From JBDHBD01 sp039586095 (GTDB lineage Bacteria; Gemmatimonadota; Gemmatimonadetes; Palauibacterales; Palauibacteraceae): a stretch of 64,000 nt of DNA. Of the stretch, positions 38,120 to 47,234 are shown piece after piece. The stretch covers positions 18,621 to 82,620 of the forward strand of contig JBDHLB010000015.1 in the NCBI GenBank assembly GCA_039586095.1, given 5' to 3'. Within the stretch, counting starts at the first letter, position 1, and each line of letters starts with the position of its first letter. Position numbers and translations under genes: made by a program. The notes beneath the pieces were generated by a model. It was not told where the DNA came from, ran no database searches, and saw only the letters and a program-made list of their open reading frames with translations.

Positions 38120-39436
38120 ATGGGTCGTAGACGGGTCGTGATCATGGGAGCCGCAGGTCGCGATTTCCACAACTTCAACTGCCTGTTCCGCGACGACGAG
38201 CGATACGATGTCGTCGCGTTCACTGCGACGCAGATCCCGGGAATCGAAGACCGGACGTACCCTCACAGCCTCGCAGGGCCCCTGTATCCCGACGGTGTGC
38301 CGATCGAGCCCGAGGAAGAGCTCGAGGAGATCATCCACCGCCACGGGGTCGACGAAGTATGGTTCTCCTACTCGGACGTGTCGCACGACTACGTGATGCA
38401 CAAGGCGAGTCAGGTGATCGCCTGGGGCGCGCACTTCGGCGTGTGCTCGACCGGGGCCACGATGCTGCAGGCGTCGAAACCCGTCATCGCCGTCACGGCA
38501 GTGCGGACGGGGGCAGGGAAATCACAGACCAGCCGATACCTGGCCCGCATCCTCCGCACGCTGAACAAGCAGGTGGTCACCGTGCGACACCCCATGCCGT
38601 ACGGCGAGCTGGCCCGGCAGGCCTGCCAGCGCTTCGCCACCTACGAAGATCTCGATGAGCACGACACCACGATCGAAGAACGCGAGGAATACCAGCCGCA
38701 CATCGACAACGGATTCATCGTATACGCAGGAGTCGATTACCACAGGATCCTCGAGGAGGCCGAAAAAGAGGCCGAAGTGATCCTGTGGGACGGCGGGAAC
38801 AACGACACGCCATTCTTCAAGCCGGACCTTCAGATCACGCTGGTGGATCCGCACCGACCCGGACACGAGCTTCGCTACTTCCCGGGGGAGACGAACTTTC
38901 GGCTCGCTGACGTGATCGTGGTGAACAAGGTCGAGACGGCGGAGCCGGGAAATGTGGAGCAGGTACTGTCGAACATCCGCGAGCACAATCCCGGGGCCCG
39001 GGTGATCCAGTGTCGGTCGACCATCACGGTCGAGCATCCGGAGCTGATCCAGGGCAAGCGGGCGCTGGTGGTGGAGGACGGCCCGACCCTCACACACGGC
39101 GGAATGGACGTGGGAGCGGGCTGGTACGGGGCCCAGCGGGCTGGGGCCGCCGAAATCGTGGACGCCCGACCACACGCGGTCGGTTCGATTCGCGAGACGT
39201 ACGCTGCGTATCCGAACGCCGCCAAGATTCTGCCGGCCATGGGCTACGGCGACGAGCAGATCAGCGAGCTCGCGGCGACGATCGACGCGACCCCGGCTGA
39301 CGTCGTCGTCGTCGGGACGCCGATCGATCTGGGCCGGATTCTGGAGGTCAACAAGCCGATGGTGCGAGTACGCTACGAGCTCGAAGAACGGGAGCCGGGC
39401 GGGCTCGAAACGGCGGTGCGGGAGGTGCTGGAATAG
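38120..39436 (+). CDS. Cyclic 2,3-diphosphoglycerate synthetase-like P-loop protein
   Basis: 438 residues. The N-terminal Rossmann-like part (VVIMGAAGRDFHNFN) is followed by a P-loop VRTGAGKSQTSRYL and WDGGNNDTPFF, VVNKVETA and ALVVEDGPTLTHGGM, the order seen in cpgS homologues. In methanogenic archaea that enzyme makes cyclic 2,3-diphosphoglycerate; bacterial homologues are common by annotation but their function is uncertain. GGAGAGGG precedes the ATG. It sits between an MBL-fold protein and a gene of unknown function. Confidence 0.85.
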   Translation: MGRRRVVIMGAAGRDFHNFNCLFRDDERYDVVAFTATQIPGIEDRTYPHSLAGPLYPDGVPIEPEEELEEIIHRHGVDEVWFSYSDVSHDYVMHKASQVIAWGAHFGVCSTGATMLQASKPVIAVTAVRTGAGKSQTSRYLARILRTLNKQVVTVRHPMPYGELARQACQRFATYEDLDEHDTTIEEREEYQPHIDNGFIVYAGVDYHRILEEAEKEAEVILWDGGNNDTPFFKPDLQITLVDPHRPGHELRYFPGETNFRLADVIVVNKVETAEPGNVEQVLSNIREHNPGARVIQCRSTITVEHPELIQGKRALVVEDGPTLTHGGMDVGAGWYGAQRAGAAEIVDARPHAVGSIRETYAAYPNAAKILPAMGYGDEQISELAATIDATPADVVVVGTPIDLGRILEVNKPMVRVRYELEEREPGGLETAVREVLE

Positions 39437-39507
39437 GGCCGCGAGCATATCCTGTCCGGAACGAGTCTCGGATATAGATCCAAACTAGCGCAGGGGAGGA
39501 CGTTTGA

Positions 39508-40242
39508 ATGTCGTATACGGGAGCATGCCACGGTCGGATCGATCTGGGCCCGCTCTCCGACGAGGTGCGGGACCGGTTGGCCCGACTTCCGGGAGAGTGG
39601 CTGGAGTACGATCCGACCCTGGGCGGAGTGGTAGTTCGCCACGTGCAGCCGACCGAGTCACCCGTACTCCTGAGCACGGCGAGCGAGCTGGTTCGCTTTT
39701 TGTCGGAGATCCCCTTCGACGAGCAGACGAAGGTCCCGGGTGGTGACCTCTTCGTGCACCTGGAAGAGACGGGCCAGCTGGTTCGCCTTCGCGTCGAAGC
39801 GGGAGGAACGCTCCACATCCACTGGGCCCACCCCGAGTACGCCGGGGCGAAGAAGCGCCCGTACGACGGGCACGAAATCGCGATCGAGGCCTGGGAGCAC
39901 CGCCTGAACGGCAGTGCCAGCCTCACCGCCTCGGAAGCCGAGGCGGCCGCCGACGCGCTCCAGACCCTCGCCGACACGTTCGAGGGTCTGTATCCGGAGG
40001 GAGATTTCTGCGCAACGGCCGAGGAGACGGGACTCGTCCGCATCGACATGCGCGATGTGAACCTCGACGCCCGTCTGCTGGTGGATCGGCTCCAGGCGCT
40101 GGCCCAGCCGCGTACACTCAACGGCCGAATCGACGTGAGCTCGTTCGGGGATGCGGCGCCGGAGCACCTCGTTCGCCTCTCCTTCGAGAGCGGCAAGACG
40201 TGGGTCCAGCATCCGTTGCTGTGGTCCGAGGCCTCGGCCTGA
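39508..40242 (+). CDS. Protein of unknown function (244 aa)
   Basis: Soluble 244-residue protein; I do not recognise the family. Alternating short beta-strands and helices; notable segments are LPGEWLEYDPTLGGVVV, LRVEAGGTLHIHWAHPEY and FCATAEETGLVRIDMRDVN. A strong GGGGAGGA site precedes the ATG. It ends one base before the acyl-CoA dehydrogenase start, which implies cotranscription and possibly a related function. Confidence 0.7.
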   Translation: MSYTGACHGRIDLGPLSDEVRDRLARLPGEWLEYDPTLGGVVVRHVQPTESPVLLSTASELVRFLSEIPFDEQTKVPGGDLFVHLEETGQLVRLRVEAGGTLHIHWAHPEYAGAKKRPYDGHEIAIEAWEHRLNGSASLTASEAEAAADALQTLADTFEGLYPEGDFCATAEETGLVRIDMRDVNLDARLLVDRLQALAQPRTLNGRIDVSSFGDAAPEHLVRLSFESGKTWVQHPLLWSEASA

Positions 40243-40243
40243 C

Positions 40244-41437
40244 ATGCTGAACTACTTCCTGACGGAGGAGCAGGAGGCCATCCGGGACCTGGCCAGGACC
40301 CTGGCAGAGAACGAAATCCAGCCGGTGGCCGCCGAGTACGACCGGTCCGGCGAGTTTCCTTGGCCGGTGGTCGAGAAGATGGCCGAAGCCGACCTGTTCG
40401 GCGTGTTCATCGACGAGGAGTACGGTGGCTTCGCGGGCGACTCCCGCACGATGAACATGGTTCTCGTGACGGAGGAGCTGTCCAAGGCCTGTGGCGGGAT
40501 CGCCCTCGCCTTCGCCAGTACGGCGCTTGGTGCCATCCCGATCATTCTGGCGGCCAGCGACGACGTGAAGCGTCGATTCCTTCCCGACATCGCGACCGGC
40601 AAGCGGCTCGCGGGCTTCGCCCTGACGGAGCCGCAGGCCGGCTCGGACGCGGGCGGCATCCGCACCACGGCGATCCGGGACGGCGACCACTATGTGCTGA
40701 ACGGGCTCAAGCAGTGGATCACCAACGGGGGAGAGGCGGAGATCTACACGGTGATCGCGCTCACCGACCCGACGAAGGGCCCCCGCGGTGCCTCGTGCTT
40801 CGTCGTCGAGAAGGACACGCCCGGCTTCCTGTTTGGCAAGAAGGAAGACAAGATGGGAATTCGGGCGTCGGCTACGTGCGAGCTCATCTTCGACGATTGC
40901 CGGGTGCCCGCCGAGAACCTGGTCGGGCGCCAGGGCACGGGTTTCATTACGGCGATGCGAACGTTCGACGCCTCCAGGCCGGGCGTGGCGGCCCAGGCGG
41001 TCGGCATGGCGCAGGGCGCGCTGGATCTGGCGGTAGATTGGGCCATAGCGCGTCGGCAGTTCGGTTCCCCCGTCTCTTCGTTCCAGGGTCTGCGATTCAT
41101 GCTGGCCGATATGGCCACGCGGGTGGAGTCCGCTCGCGCGCTCGTGTACGCGGTGGCCCGGCACATCGACGCGGCGCCCAAGGAGCGCCCCACGATCTAT
41201 TCGGCGATGTCCAAGCTCTTCGCATCCGAAATCGCGATGAAGGTGACCACCGACGCCGTGCAGGTGTTCGGCGGCTCCGGGTACATGAAGGACTACCCGA
41301 TCGAGAAGTACATGCGGGACGCGAAGATTACCCAGATCTACGAAGGGACCAGCCAGATCCAGCGGGAGGAGATCAGCAAGATCCTGGTCGGGGAGCACAT
41401 CGCCGGTCACGGCAAGATCGACCACCAGGCCGGGTGA
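40244..41437 (+). CDS. Acyl-CoA dehydrogenase
   Basis: 397 residues, the normal length for short/medium-chain FAD-dependent acyl-CoA dehydrogenases. Motifs: the N-terminal LTEEQEAIRDLARTLAENEI, GFALTEPQAGSDAGG (FAD/substrate), QWITNGGEAEIY, and C-terminal QVFGGSGYMKDYPIEKYMRD with the catalytic base Glu in YEGTSQIQR. It oxidises an acyl-CoA to the 2-enoyl-CoA, passing electrons to ETF. One-base gap to the preceding gene and a GTGA overlap with the following DUF1499 gene. Confidence 0.95.
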   Translation: MLNYFLTEEQEAIRDLARTLAENEIQPVAAEYDRSGEFPWPVVEKMAEADLFGVFIDEEYGGFAGDSRTMNMVLVTEELSKACGGIALAFASTALGAIPIILAASDDVKRRFLPDIATGKRLAGFALTEPQAGSDAGGIRTTAIRDGDHYVLNGLKQWITNGGEAEIYTVIALTDPTKGPRGASCFVVEKDTPGFLFGKKEDKMGIRASATCELIFDDCRVPAENLVGRQGTGFITAMRTFDASRPGVAAQAVGMAQGALDLAVDWAIARRQFGSPVSSFQGLRFMLADMATRVESARALVYAVARHIDAAPKERPTIYSAMSKLFASEIAMKVTTDAVQVFGGSGYMKDYPIEKYMRDAKITQIYEGTSQIQREEISKILVGEHIAGHGKIDHQAG

Positions 41438-41910
41438 GCGGATCCGCTCTGGTGGCTCCTCCGAAACCTCTCTTCTGGACCCTCGCCCTATGGGTGTTCT
41501 GCGCCTGCGGAGGTCGCATGCCGGAGGATCTGGGCGTCACCGAGGGACGCCTGTCCGCCTGTCCGGCGACGCCGAATTGCGTGTCCTCCCAGGCCGACTG
41601 GAGCGACGCGCGGCACTACGTGGCGGCCCTGCCGCTCGTCGACGGTGTCGAAGCGTCTCGTGACCGGCTGCTCGCGATCCTGGAAGAGTTGCCCCGAACG
41701 CGCATCGAACGCCGCGAGCCCGCGTACCTGCACGTTACGTTTCGTTCGGCGCTGTTTCGCTTCGTCGACGATGTGGAGTTTCTGATCGTCGACTCGACTC
41801 GCGCAATTCACGTTCGCTCCGCATCGCGCCTCGGGCGCGGCGACCTGGGTGTAAACCGGCGTCGGGTCGAAGAGATCCGGCGGCGATTGGAGAACACGCC
41901 GCGCCCGTGA
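41434..41910 (+). CDS. DUF1499-domain lipoprotein
   Basis: 158 residues; GTG start overlapping the acyl-CoA dehydrogenase stop. The signal segment PLFWTLALWVFCAC suggests a lipoprotein. The DUF1499 signature is present: LSACPATPNCVSSQA, a helical ERRE..YLHVTFRS segment, FRFVDDVEFLIVD and VRSASRLGRGDLGVNRRRVEEIR. The biochemical role of the family is unknown. Confidence 0.88.
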   Translation: MSGSALVAPPKPLFWTLALWVFCACGGRMPEDLGVTEGRLSACPATPNCVSSQADWSDARHYVAALPLVDGVEASRDRLLAILEELPRTRIERREPAYLHVTFRSALFRFVDDVEFLIVDSTRAIHVRSASRLGRGDLGVNRRRVEEIRRRLENTPRP

Positions 41911-42043
41911 TTGTCCCGTTGAATCGCGGTCATGCGGTCGTGCCGTCCGCTGCTCGCGTGGCCCCGTGCAGGGAGCACGTCGAAGCACAAGACCCCGAGA
42001 GGATGAATCTCCACAGAAATCCCCAGAAGATGCTGGCAAGATC

Positions 42044-44212
42044 ATGAAGATGGCTCTTCACCTACCGCTTCGCCGCAGTGTCGGCGCTGTCGCTGCGATG
42101 ACTCTCATTACCGCTCTTCCGTTCGAGAAGTCGGTCGGCACCGACGGGTGGTCGACTGCCGGAGTGGCGTCCGCGTATGCCGCACAGCAAGACGGCGGCC
42201 CTCTGACGCCCGACGACGTGGCCAGGATTCGAGGCGTGGGTCAGGTCGTCGTGTCGCCGACAGGAGACCACGTCGCGTTCACGCTCTCGGTACCACGGAT
42301 GCCGTTCGAGGACGAGGATGGCCCGGCTTGGAGCGAGCTGCACGTGCTCGACGTGGAGTCCGGCGAGACGCGAACCTTTGTGGGCGGCCAGGTGAACGTG
42401 GCCGGGCTCGGTTGGGCACCCGACGGAGCAGCGATCACCTACCTGGCGCGACGCCCGGGCGACGACCGACGCTCGCTCTACGTCATTCCGTTGGCGGGTG
42501 GCGAATCCACGAAGCTGCTCGAGCACGAGACGAGCCTCCGTTCGTATTCGCTGAGCCCCGACGGCCAGCGCGTCGCGTTTCTGGCCACCGAGCCTGCGAA
42601 TCCCCGCCTTTCCGAGCTGGCGAAGCTGGGGGTGAAGACCGAGGTCTACGAGGAGGAACTGCCCTTCTCCCGCGTATGGATCGCGCCCGTGGACCTGACG
42701 GGCGAAGCGACGGCGACAGGCCTTGCTCGCCTCCTGCCGATCGACGGCAACGCGAGCGATGTGGAGTGGGCGCCGAGCGGCGAGCGGCTGGCCGTGGTCG
42801 TTGCCCCGACGCCGCTGGTGGATGACTCGTACATGCGTAAGCGGATCCGGATCGTCGATGCGCAGAGCGGCACTGTCCTCGCTCGTATCGAGAACCCGGG
42901 CAAGCTGGGACAGGTCGCGTGGAGCCCGGACGGCGAGCACCTGGGCATGATCTCCGCCGAGGACATCAACGATCCGAGCGAAGGTCGTCTGATGGTCGTG
43001 CCGGCTCGTGGTGGCGAGCTCATCGATCTGATCCCCGGCTTCGAGGGGCACGTGAACGTCCTGCACTGGCAGGACGAGGGCACCGTCCTCTATCTGGCCG
43101 CAGAGGGCGTGTACACGACCCTTGGCGAGGTGTCGGTGGACGGCTCCGAGCGGCGCACTCTCATCGAGCCGGGCGGTACGACCCTGAGCGGTCTCAGCGT
43201 CTCACGGGACGGCCGTACCATGGCGTTCGCCGGTGATACCCCGCTGCATCCCCGCGAAGTGTTCGTGGCGCGCTTTGGCGGTCGGCCGACCCGCATGACC
43301 GACAGCAATCCATGGCTCGCGTCCCGCAGGTTGGCGCCGCAGCAAAGGGTCGAATGGGAGGCCCGGGACGGCCTGCGTGTCGAAGGGCTGTTGATCCGTC
43401 CGCTCGACGAGCAAGAGGGAGAGCGCTACCCGCTGATCGTCAGCGTGCACGGGGGGCCGGAGTCGCACTACGACCAGGGGTGGTTGACCGCGTATTCGAT
43501 GCCGGGTCAGGTGGCAGCGGGTCGTGGCTTCGCCGTCTTCTACCCGAACTATCGGGCCAGCACGGGCCGTGGGGTCGCGTTCAGCAAGATGGACCACAAG
43601 GACACGGCGGGTGGTGAGTTCGACGACATCGTCGACGGAGTAGACCATCTGATCGAACTGGGTCTGGTGGATGGGGACAGGGTCGGTGTCACGGGTGGAT
43701 CATACGGCGGGTACGCGACCGCGTGGCTCACTACACGGTACAGCGACCGCTTCGCGGCCGGGGTGATGTTCGTAGGTATCAGCAACCAGATCTCGAAGGT
43801 GGGCACGAGTGATATCCCCGACGAGATGTATCTGGTTCACCAGCGCCTGCGACCCTGGGACGATTGGGAGTTCTTCCTGGAGCGGAGCCCGATCTACTGG
43901 GCAGGTCAGTCCCGCACGCCTCTGCTCATCGCCCACGGCAAGGAAGATCCCCGAGTGCACCCCGGGCAGTCGATGGAGATGTACCGGAACCTGAAGCTGC
44001 GTGGGGAGGCGCCCGTACGGCTCATCTTCTATCCGGGTGAGGGACACGGGAACCGAAACGCGGCGGCTCGCTACGACTACAGCCTGCGTCAGCTCCGCTG
44101 GATGGAGCATTACCTGATGGGGCCCGGCGGCGAGAAGCCCTCCTTCGAAATCGAGTATCCGCTCGAGAAGAAGGAACAAGAGCCGGAGAAGGTCACGGCC
44201 GCTCGCAACTGA
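42044..44212 (+). CDS. Secreted S9-family prolyl oligopeptidase-like peptidase
   Basis: 722 residues; ATG at 42044, with a second in-frame ATG at 42050. A signal-like N-terminus (AVAAMTLITALPF... ASAYAAQ) indicates export. A seven-bladed beta-propeller (about 45-440) with repeated SPDG motifs precedes the alpha/beta-hydrolase domain with GGS553YGGY, Asp in AHGKEDPRV and His in PGEGHGNRN. The group includes acylaminoacyl and dipeptidyl peptidases; specificity is unknown. A hairpin at 44231 lies beyond its stop. Confidence 0.92.
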   Translation: MKMALHLPLRRSVGAVAAMTLITALPFEKSVGTDGWSTAGVASAYAAQQDGGPLTPDDVARIRGVGQVVVSPTGDHVAFTLSVPRMPFEDEDGPAWSELHVLDVESGETRTFVGGQVNVAGLGWAPDGAAITYLARRPGDDRRSLYVIPLAGGESTKLLEHETSLRSYSLSPDGQRVAFLATEPANPRLSELAKLGVKTEVYEEELPFSRVWIAPVDLTGEATATGLARLLPIDGNASDVEWAPSGERLAVVVAPTPLVDDSYMRKRIRIVDAQSGTVLARIENPGKLGQVAWSPDGEHLGMISAEDINDPSEGRLMVVPARGGELIDLIPGFEGHVNVLHWQDEGTVLYLAAEGVYTTLGEVSVDGSERRTLIEPGGTTLSGLSVSRDGRTMAFAGDTPLHPREVFVARFGGRPTRMTDSNPWLASRRLAPQQRVEWEARDGLRVEGLLIRPLDEQEGERYPLIVSVHGGPESHYDQGWLTAYSMPGQVAAGRGFAVFYPNYRASTGRGVAFSKMDHKDTAGGEFDDIVDGVDHLIELGLVDGDRVGVTGGSYGGYATAWLTTRYSDRFAAGVMFVGISNQISKVGTSDIPDEMYLVHQRLRPWDDWEFFLERSPIYWAGQSRTPLLIAHGKEDPRVHPGQSMEMYRNLKLRGEAPVRLIFYPGEGHGNRNAAARYDYSLRQLRWMEHYLMGPGGEKPSFEIEYPLEKKEQEPEKVTAARN

Positions 44213-44230
44213 CGATTCCGACCCGGGCGA

Positions 44231-44263
44231 GGCCCGGCCGGGAAGCGATTCTCAGGCCGGGCC
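44231..44263. terminator. 9-bp inverted repeat between convergent genes
   Basis: GGCCCGGCC (44231-44239) and GGCCGGGCC (44255-44263) pair perfectly around a 15-nt loop. The right arm lies in the last codons of the convergent esterase gene. No T-tract; a possible bidirectional transcription stop. Confidence 0.45.
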
Positions 44264-44947
44264 TGCGTCTGTGGCCACCGGGCCACCCGCCGAGGCAGGG
44301 TCCGGTTCGATGGCCTCAAGCAGTGCCTGGAGCGCTTCCACTTCGTCCGCATTCACCGCGTGCGGCGCACCGGGGTAGATCCGAGTGTCCACCGTCGCTC
44401 CCATCCGGCCGAGCGCCTCCTCCGTCTCACGCACCCGCCACAGCGGTATGTGCGGATCCACGTCACTGCAACCGAGAAAGGCCGGAGTCCCGCTCAGGGC
44501 GCTCTCGCCGTTCCAGCGCGTTGCGGGCGGTCCGATCAGACCCGCGCTCAGCCCGGCCAGCGCTCCGTAATGGCGAGGGTTACGCGCGGCGAACTCGAGT
44601 GCCAGGCAGCCGCCCTGAGAGAACCCGATCAGGACCGTGCGCTCGGGAGAGACGGACGTCCGCTGAATCGAGGCCAACAATTCCTCGAGCATCCGCAGCG
44701 CCGAGTTTAGGTACGGTTGATTGTGTTCGATCGGCGCCAGAAACGAGTACGGGTACCACGAACCTCGCGCCGCCTGCGGCGCGAGGAAGGCCGTCGGCGG
44801 TAAGGCACCGAGGTCGAGTGCGTCGCTCAGGGTGAGAATGTCGTCCGCCGAAGCGCCGCGGCCGTGGAGAAGCACCACGGCGATGCGGGCCTCGGGGAGC
44901 GGAGCTCCCCGGGTCGCCACTGGCTGGCCCGCGTGCGCGTGGCTCAT
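44252..44947 (-). CDS. Phospholipase/carboxylesterase (MhqD-like)
   Basis: 231 residues from the ATG at 44947, which overlaps the stop of the dioxygenase gene (ATGA). Alpha/beta hydrolase with LLHGRGASADDIL, the nucleophile GFSQGGCLALE, an Asp in GCSDVDPHIP and a His in PGAPHAV. It resembles the hydrolase paired with ring-cleaving VOC dioxygenases in quinone-resistance operons of B. subtilis (MhqD with MhqE; related MhqO). That pairing suggests processing of ring-cleavage or conjugate products. Confidence 0.85.
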   Translation of the reverse strand: MSHAHAGQPVATRGAPLPEARIAVVLLHGRGASADDILTLSDALDLGALPPTAFLAPQAARGSWYPYSFLAPIEHNQPYLNSALRMLEELLASIQRTSVSPERTVLIGFSQGGCLALEFAARNPRHYGALAGLSAGLIGPPATRWNGESALSGTPAFLGCSDVDPHIPLWRVRETEEALGRMGATVDTRIYPGAPHAVNADEVEALQALLEAIEPDPASAGGPVATDAGPA

Positions 44948-46029
44948 ACGACCGGTACGGTCGGGAGCTCCGACAGCTGCTGCTCGATCGTCACTCTGTC
45001 CCGCTCCAGCCACTCGGGCAGCTTCAGCGCGCGGCCGAGCTCTCCGGGGGGCTCGTCCACGGCAAAGCCCGGTCCATCCGTCGCGATCTCGCACAACAGC
45101 CCATCCGGCGCCTGAAAGTAGATGCTCTGGAAGTAGCTGCGGTCCAAAACCGGCGTGACCTGGACGCCCAGCTCAAGGAGGTGCTCGCGCCACGCGAGCT
45201 GTTCCTCTGCGTTGGCCGCCCGAAAGGCGATATGATGCGTCTGGCCCGTCCCGCCGCGGGCCCGGAGCGTCGAACCCTCCCACCCGAACAGCGTGAGCGA
45301 GCTGTGGGGTGCGACCGTCCGGCCGTCGTACGATGCCCAGAAGTAATGAAGCATCTTCGCATCGTCCCGGTTGATCGTCTTCTTTACCAGCCGAAGTCCC
45401 AGCGACGACTCATAAAACTCGCCGGCACGCTCGAGGTCGTCCGTTATGGCCGAGATGTGATGGATCCCTGTCAGCGCCATGTCAGCCGAGATCTCCGGCA
45501 CCGGCTCCGGGTGAGTCAGCTTCGCGATCGCTGCCTCGTCACGCTCGCCGCGCAGCTGCGAGCCGGGTGGGGTCAGGAGCTCGCGGCCCAGAGCATGCCC
45601 GGGCTCGTCCACGGCGTAGCCGGGTCCGGCCGTGGCGATCTCGAGGATCTGACCATCCGGGTCGGCAAAATAGATACTCCGAAAATAGCTGCGGTCGTAC
45701 GGACCGGTTACTCCCACGCCCGCGTCCATTAGCCGGCGCTTCCACTTCAACTGCGCCTCCTCGCTACCGACTCCAAGCGCCAGATGGTGGACGCCGCCCA
45801 CCCCCCAACGGCCACGGGGCAGTCCCGCCCATTCGAAGAAGGTGAGGAGCGTGCCGGGCGTACCCTCCGCGTCGCCGAAGTACAGGTGGTAAGCGCTCGG
45901 GTCATCGAAGTTGACGGTCTTCTTAACCAGGCCGAAACCCAGTACATCGCGGTAGAACTGCAGCGTTCGGGCCGCGTCGCCCGATACCATCGTGATGTGG
46001 TGGAAGCCGGTCGTTACGAGTGGTTTCAT
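44944..46029 (-). CDS. Ring-cleaving dioxygenase, VOC superfamily (MhqO/MhqE-like)
   Basis: 361 residues made of two tandem VOC modules: the first begins GFHHITMVSGDAARTLQFY, the second GIHHISAITDDLERAGEFY (about residue 187). His and Glu metal-ligand positions are visible (GVGGVHHLAL, GQTHHIAF; ILEIAT, LCEIAT). Homologues cleave hydroquinone-type aromatics and are induced by quinones. It is first in a two-gene operon with the esterase, divergent from a small lipoprotein gene. Confidence 0.88.
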   Translation of the reverse strand: MKPLVTTGFHHITMVSGDAARTLQFYRDVLGFGLVKKTVNFDDPSAYHLYFGDAEGTPGTLLTFFEWAGLPRGRWGVGGVHHLALGVGSEEAQLKWKRRLMDAGVGVTGPYDRSYFRSIYFADPDGQILEIATAGPGYAVDEPGHALGRELLTPPGSQLRGERDEAAIAKLTHPEPVPEISADMALTGIHHISAITDDLERAGEFYESSLGLRLVKKTINRDDAKMLHYFWASYDGRTVAPHSSLTLFGWEGSTLRARGGTGQTHHIAFRAANAEEQLAWREHLLELGVQVTPVLDRSYFQSIYFQAPDGLLCEIATDGPGFAVDEPPGELGRALKLPEWLERDRVTIEQQLSELPTVPVV

Positions 46030-46212
46030 GTCGCAAGCTCACTGGTGCTGTCACAGCGTATGTCGAGCCGTTCGTTGGCGGCGTGATCGCGTTGCCACTC
46101 CCACACTCACGCGGCCGTCAGGTTCCCGCATCGCGGCCTGGTACGGGGAGCGACCGGAGGGCCGCTTCCGTCGACCCTTCCCATGGACCCGGTGGAGCAC
46201 CATTGTCGATGC

Positions 46213-46581
46213 ATGATGCGAAACCGCCGGGGCCGCACTACGTATAGGGGGCTGACGCTGTATGAGGGGCTGACGCTCCTGTGGATCGCGGGGTCGGCCG
46301 TGGCTTGCGGCGCGCCCGCCCAAAGAACGCCGGACACGCAGAGCCAAGCGGAGGAGAACGTGCAGGCCGATATGAGTGCGGTGCAGAAGCGCCTCACGGA
46401 GATCGTGATGGCTCGACCCGGTGTCGTCGGCATCGGCCAGAGCCTGTGCGGGGGAAACCCCTGTTTCCGCGTCTACGTGTCGAAGCTCACGCCCGAGCTC
46501 CAAAGGCGAATTCCGAAGCGCTTCGAAGGTATCGCCGTGGAGGTCGTGGAATCCGGGGATTTCCGCGCTCAGGATCGGTAG
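46213..46581 (+). CDS. Small lipoprotein with a GVVGIGQ-type domain
   Basis: 122 residues. The signal peptide ends SAVA-C. After a Gln/Glu-rich linker comes a compact domain, RPGVVGIGQSLCGGNPCFRVYVSKL... GIAVEVVESGDF, which resembles the small alpha/beta domain seen next to trypsin-like proteases in some bacterial proteins. Two Cys residues five apart could be disulfide-linked. No protease domain is attached. Function unknown. It starts at an MM pair and is divergent from the dioxygenase gene. Confidence 0.6.
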   Translation: MMRNRRGRTTYRGLTLYEGLTLLWIAGSAVACGAPAQRTPDTQSQAEENVQADMSAVQKRLTEIVMARPGVVGIGQSLCGGNPCFRVYVSKLTPELQRRIPKRFEGIAVEVVESGDFRAQDR

Positions 46582-46606
46582 CAGCCCCCTCGGAGGTCGA
46601 ATGGTT

Positions 46607-46638
46607 GAGCCCTGTCGGGTAAATGCCCGACAGGGCTC
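46607..46638. terminator. Perfect 13-bp inverted repeat between convergent genes
   Basis: GAGCCCTGTCGGG (46607-46619), loop TAAATG, then its exact complement (46626-46638). It lies 26 nt after the small lipoprotein gene and 80 nt from the end of convergent mscL. The stem is very stable; no T-run on either strand, so it is probably a bidirectional hairpin terminator or a transcript-stabilising end. Confidence 0.55.
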
Positions 46639-46717
46639 GGCGTTCGAAGGATTTCGGATCACGGGGTCCTCCGAACGCGCCGGTCGTGGATCGACCGGAT
46701 CTGTCACCCGAGCGAGC

Positions 46718-47149
46718 TCAAGCGCTCCTTGCCAGGATGTCGCGGATCTCGCCGAGCAGGACTTCCTCTCTCGTCGGCTCGGGCGGAGCGGCCGGGGCCT
46801 CTTCTTCCTGCCTTTTCATCTTGTTGAAGCTGCGCACGACCATGAAGACGGCGAACGCCACGATCAGGAAGCTGATGACGCTGTTGATGAAGATGCCCCA
46901 GTTCATCGTAACGGCGCCGGCTTCCTGCGCCGCAGCCAGCGTTGCGTAGGGCCCGACCGGATCACCGTCCCTCAGTACGGCGAACAGCTCGGCGAAGTCC
47001 ACGCCGCCGAGCGCCAGCCCGATCGGCGGCATGATGATGTCATTCACCAGTGAAGTGACGATGGTGGCAAACGCGGCACCGATGATGATACCGACCGCCA
47101 TGTCGAGCATGTTGCCCTTAATGGCGAACTCCTTGAACTCCTTCAGCAT
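46718..47149 (-). CDS. mscL: Large-conductance mechanosensitive channel
   Basis: 143 residues, the typical length. The N-terminal amphipathic helix MLKEFKEFAIKGNMLDMAVG leads into TM1 (VGIIIGAAFATIVTSLVNDIIMPPIG, split), a periplasmic loop with an insertion (RDGDPVGPYATLAAAQEAG), then TM2 (GIFINSVISFLIVAFAVFMVV) and a charged C-terminal helix bundle (TREEVLLGEIRDIL). It releases solutes on hypo-osmotic shock. AGGAGG lies 6 nt before the ATG. Confidence 0.96.
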   Translation of the reverse strand: MLKEFKEFAIKGNMLDMAVGIIIGAAFATIVTSLVNDIIMPPIGLALGGVDFAELFAVLRDGDPVGPYATLAAAQEAGAVTMNWGIFINSVISFLIVAFAVFMVVRSFNKMKRQEEEAPAAPPEPTREEVLLGEIRDILARSA

Positions 47150-47234
47150 GTTCGACCTCCTGTAGAGGGGACCGCGACTCCGCACCCACTCGCCGCGCAC
47201 TCCGGCCACAACGGATCCAGGGCTGGAGACGGGG

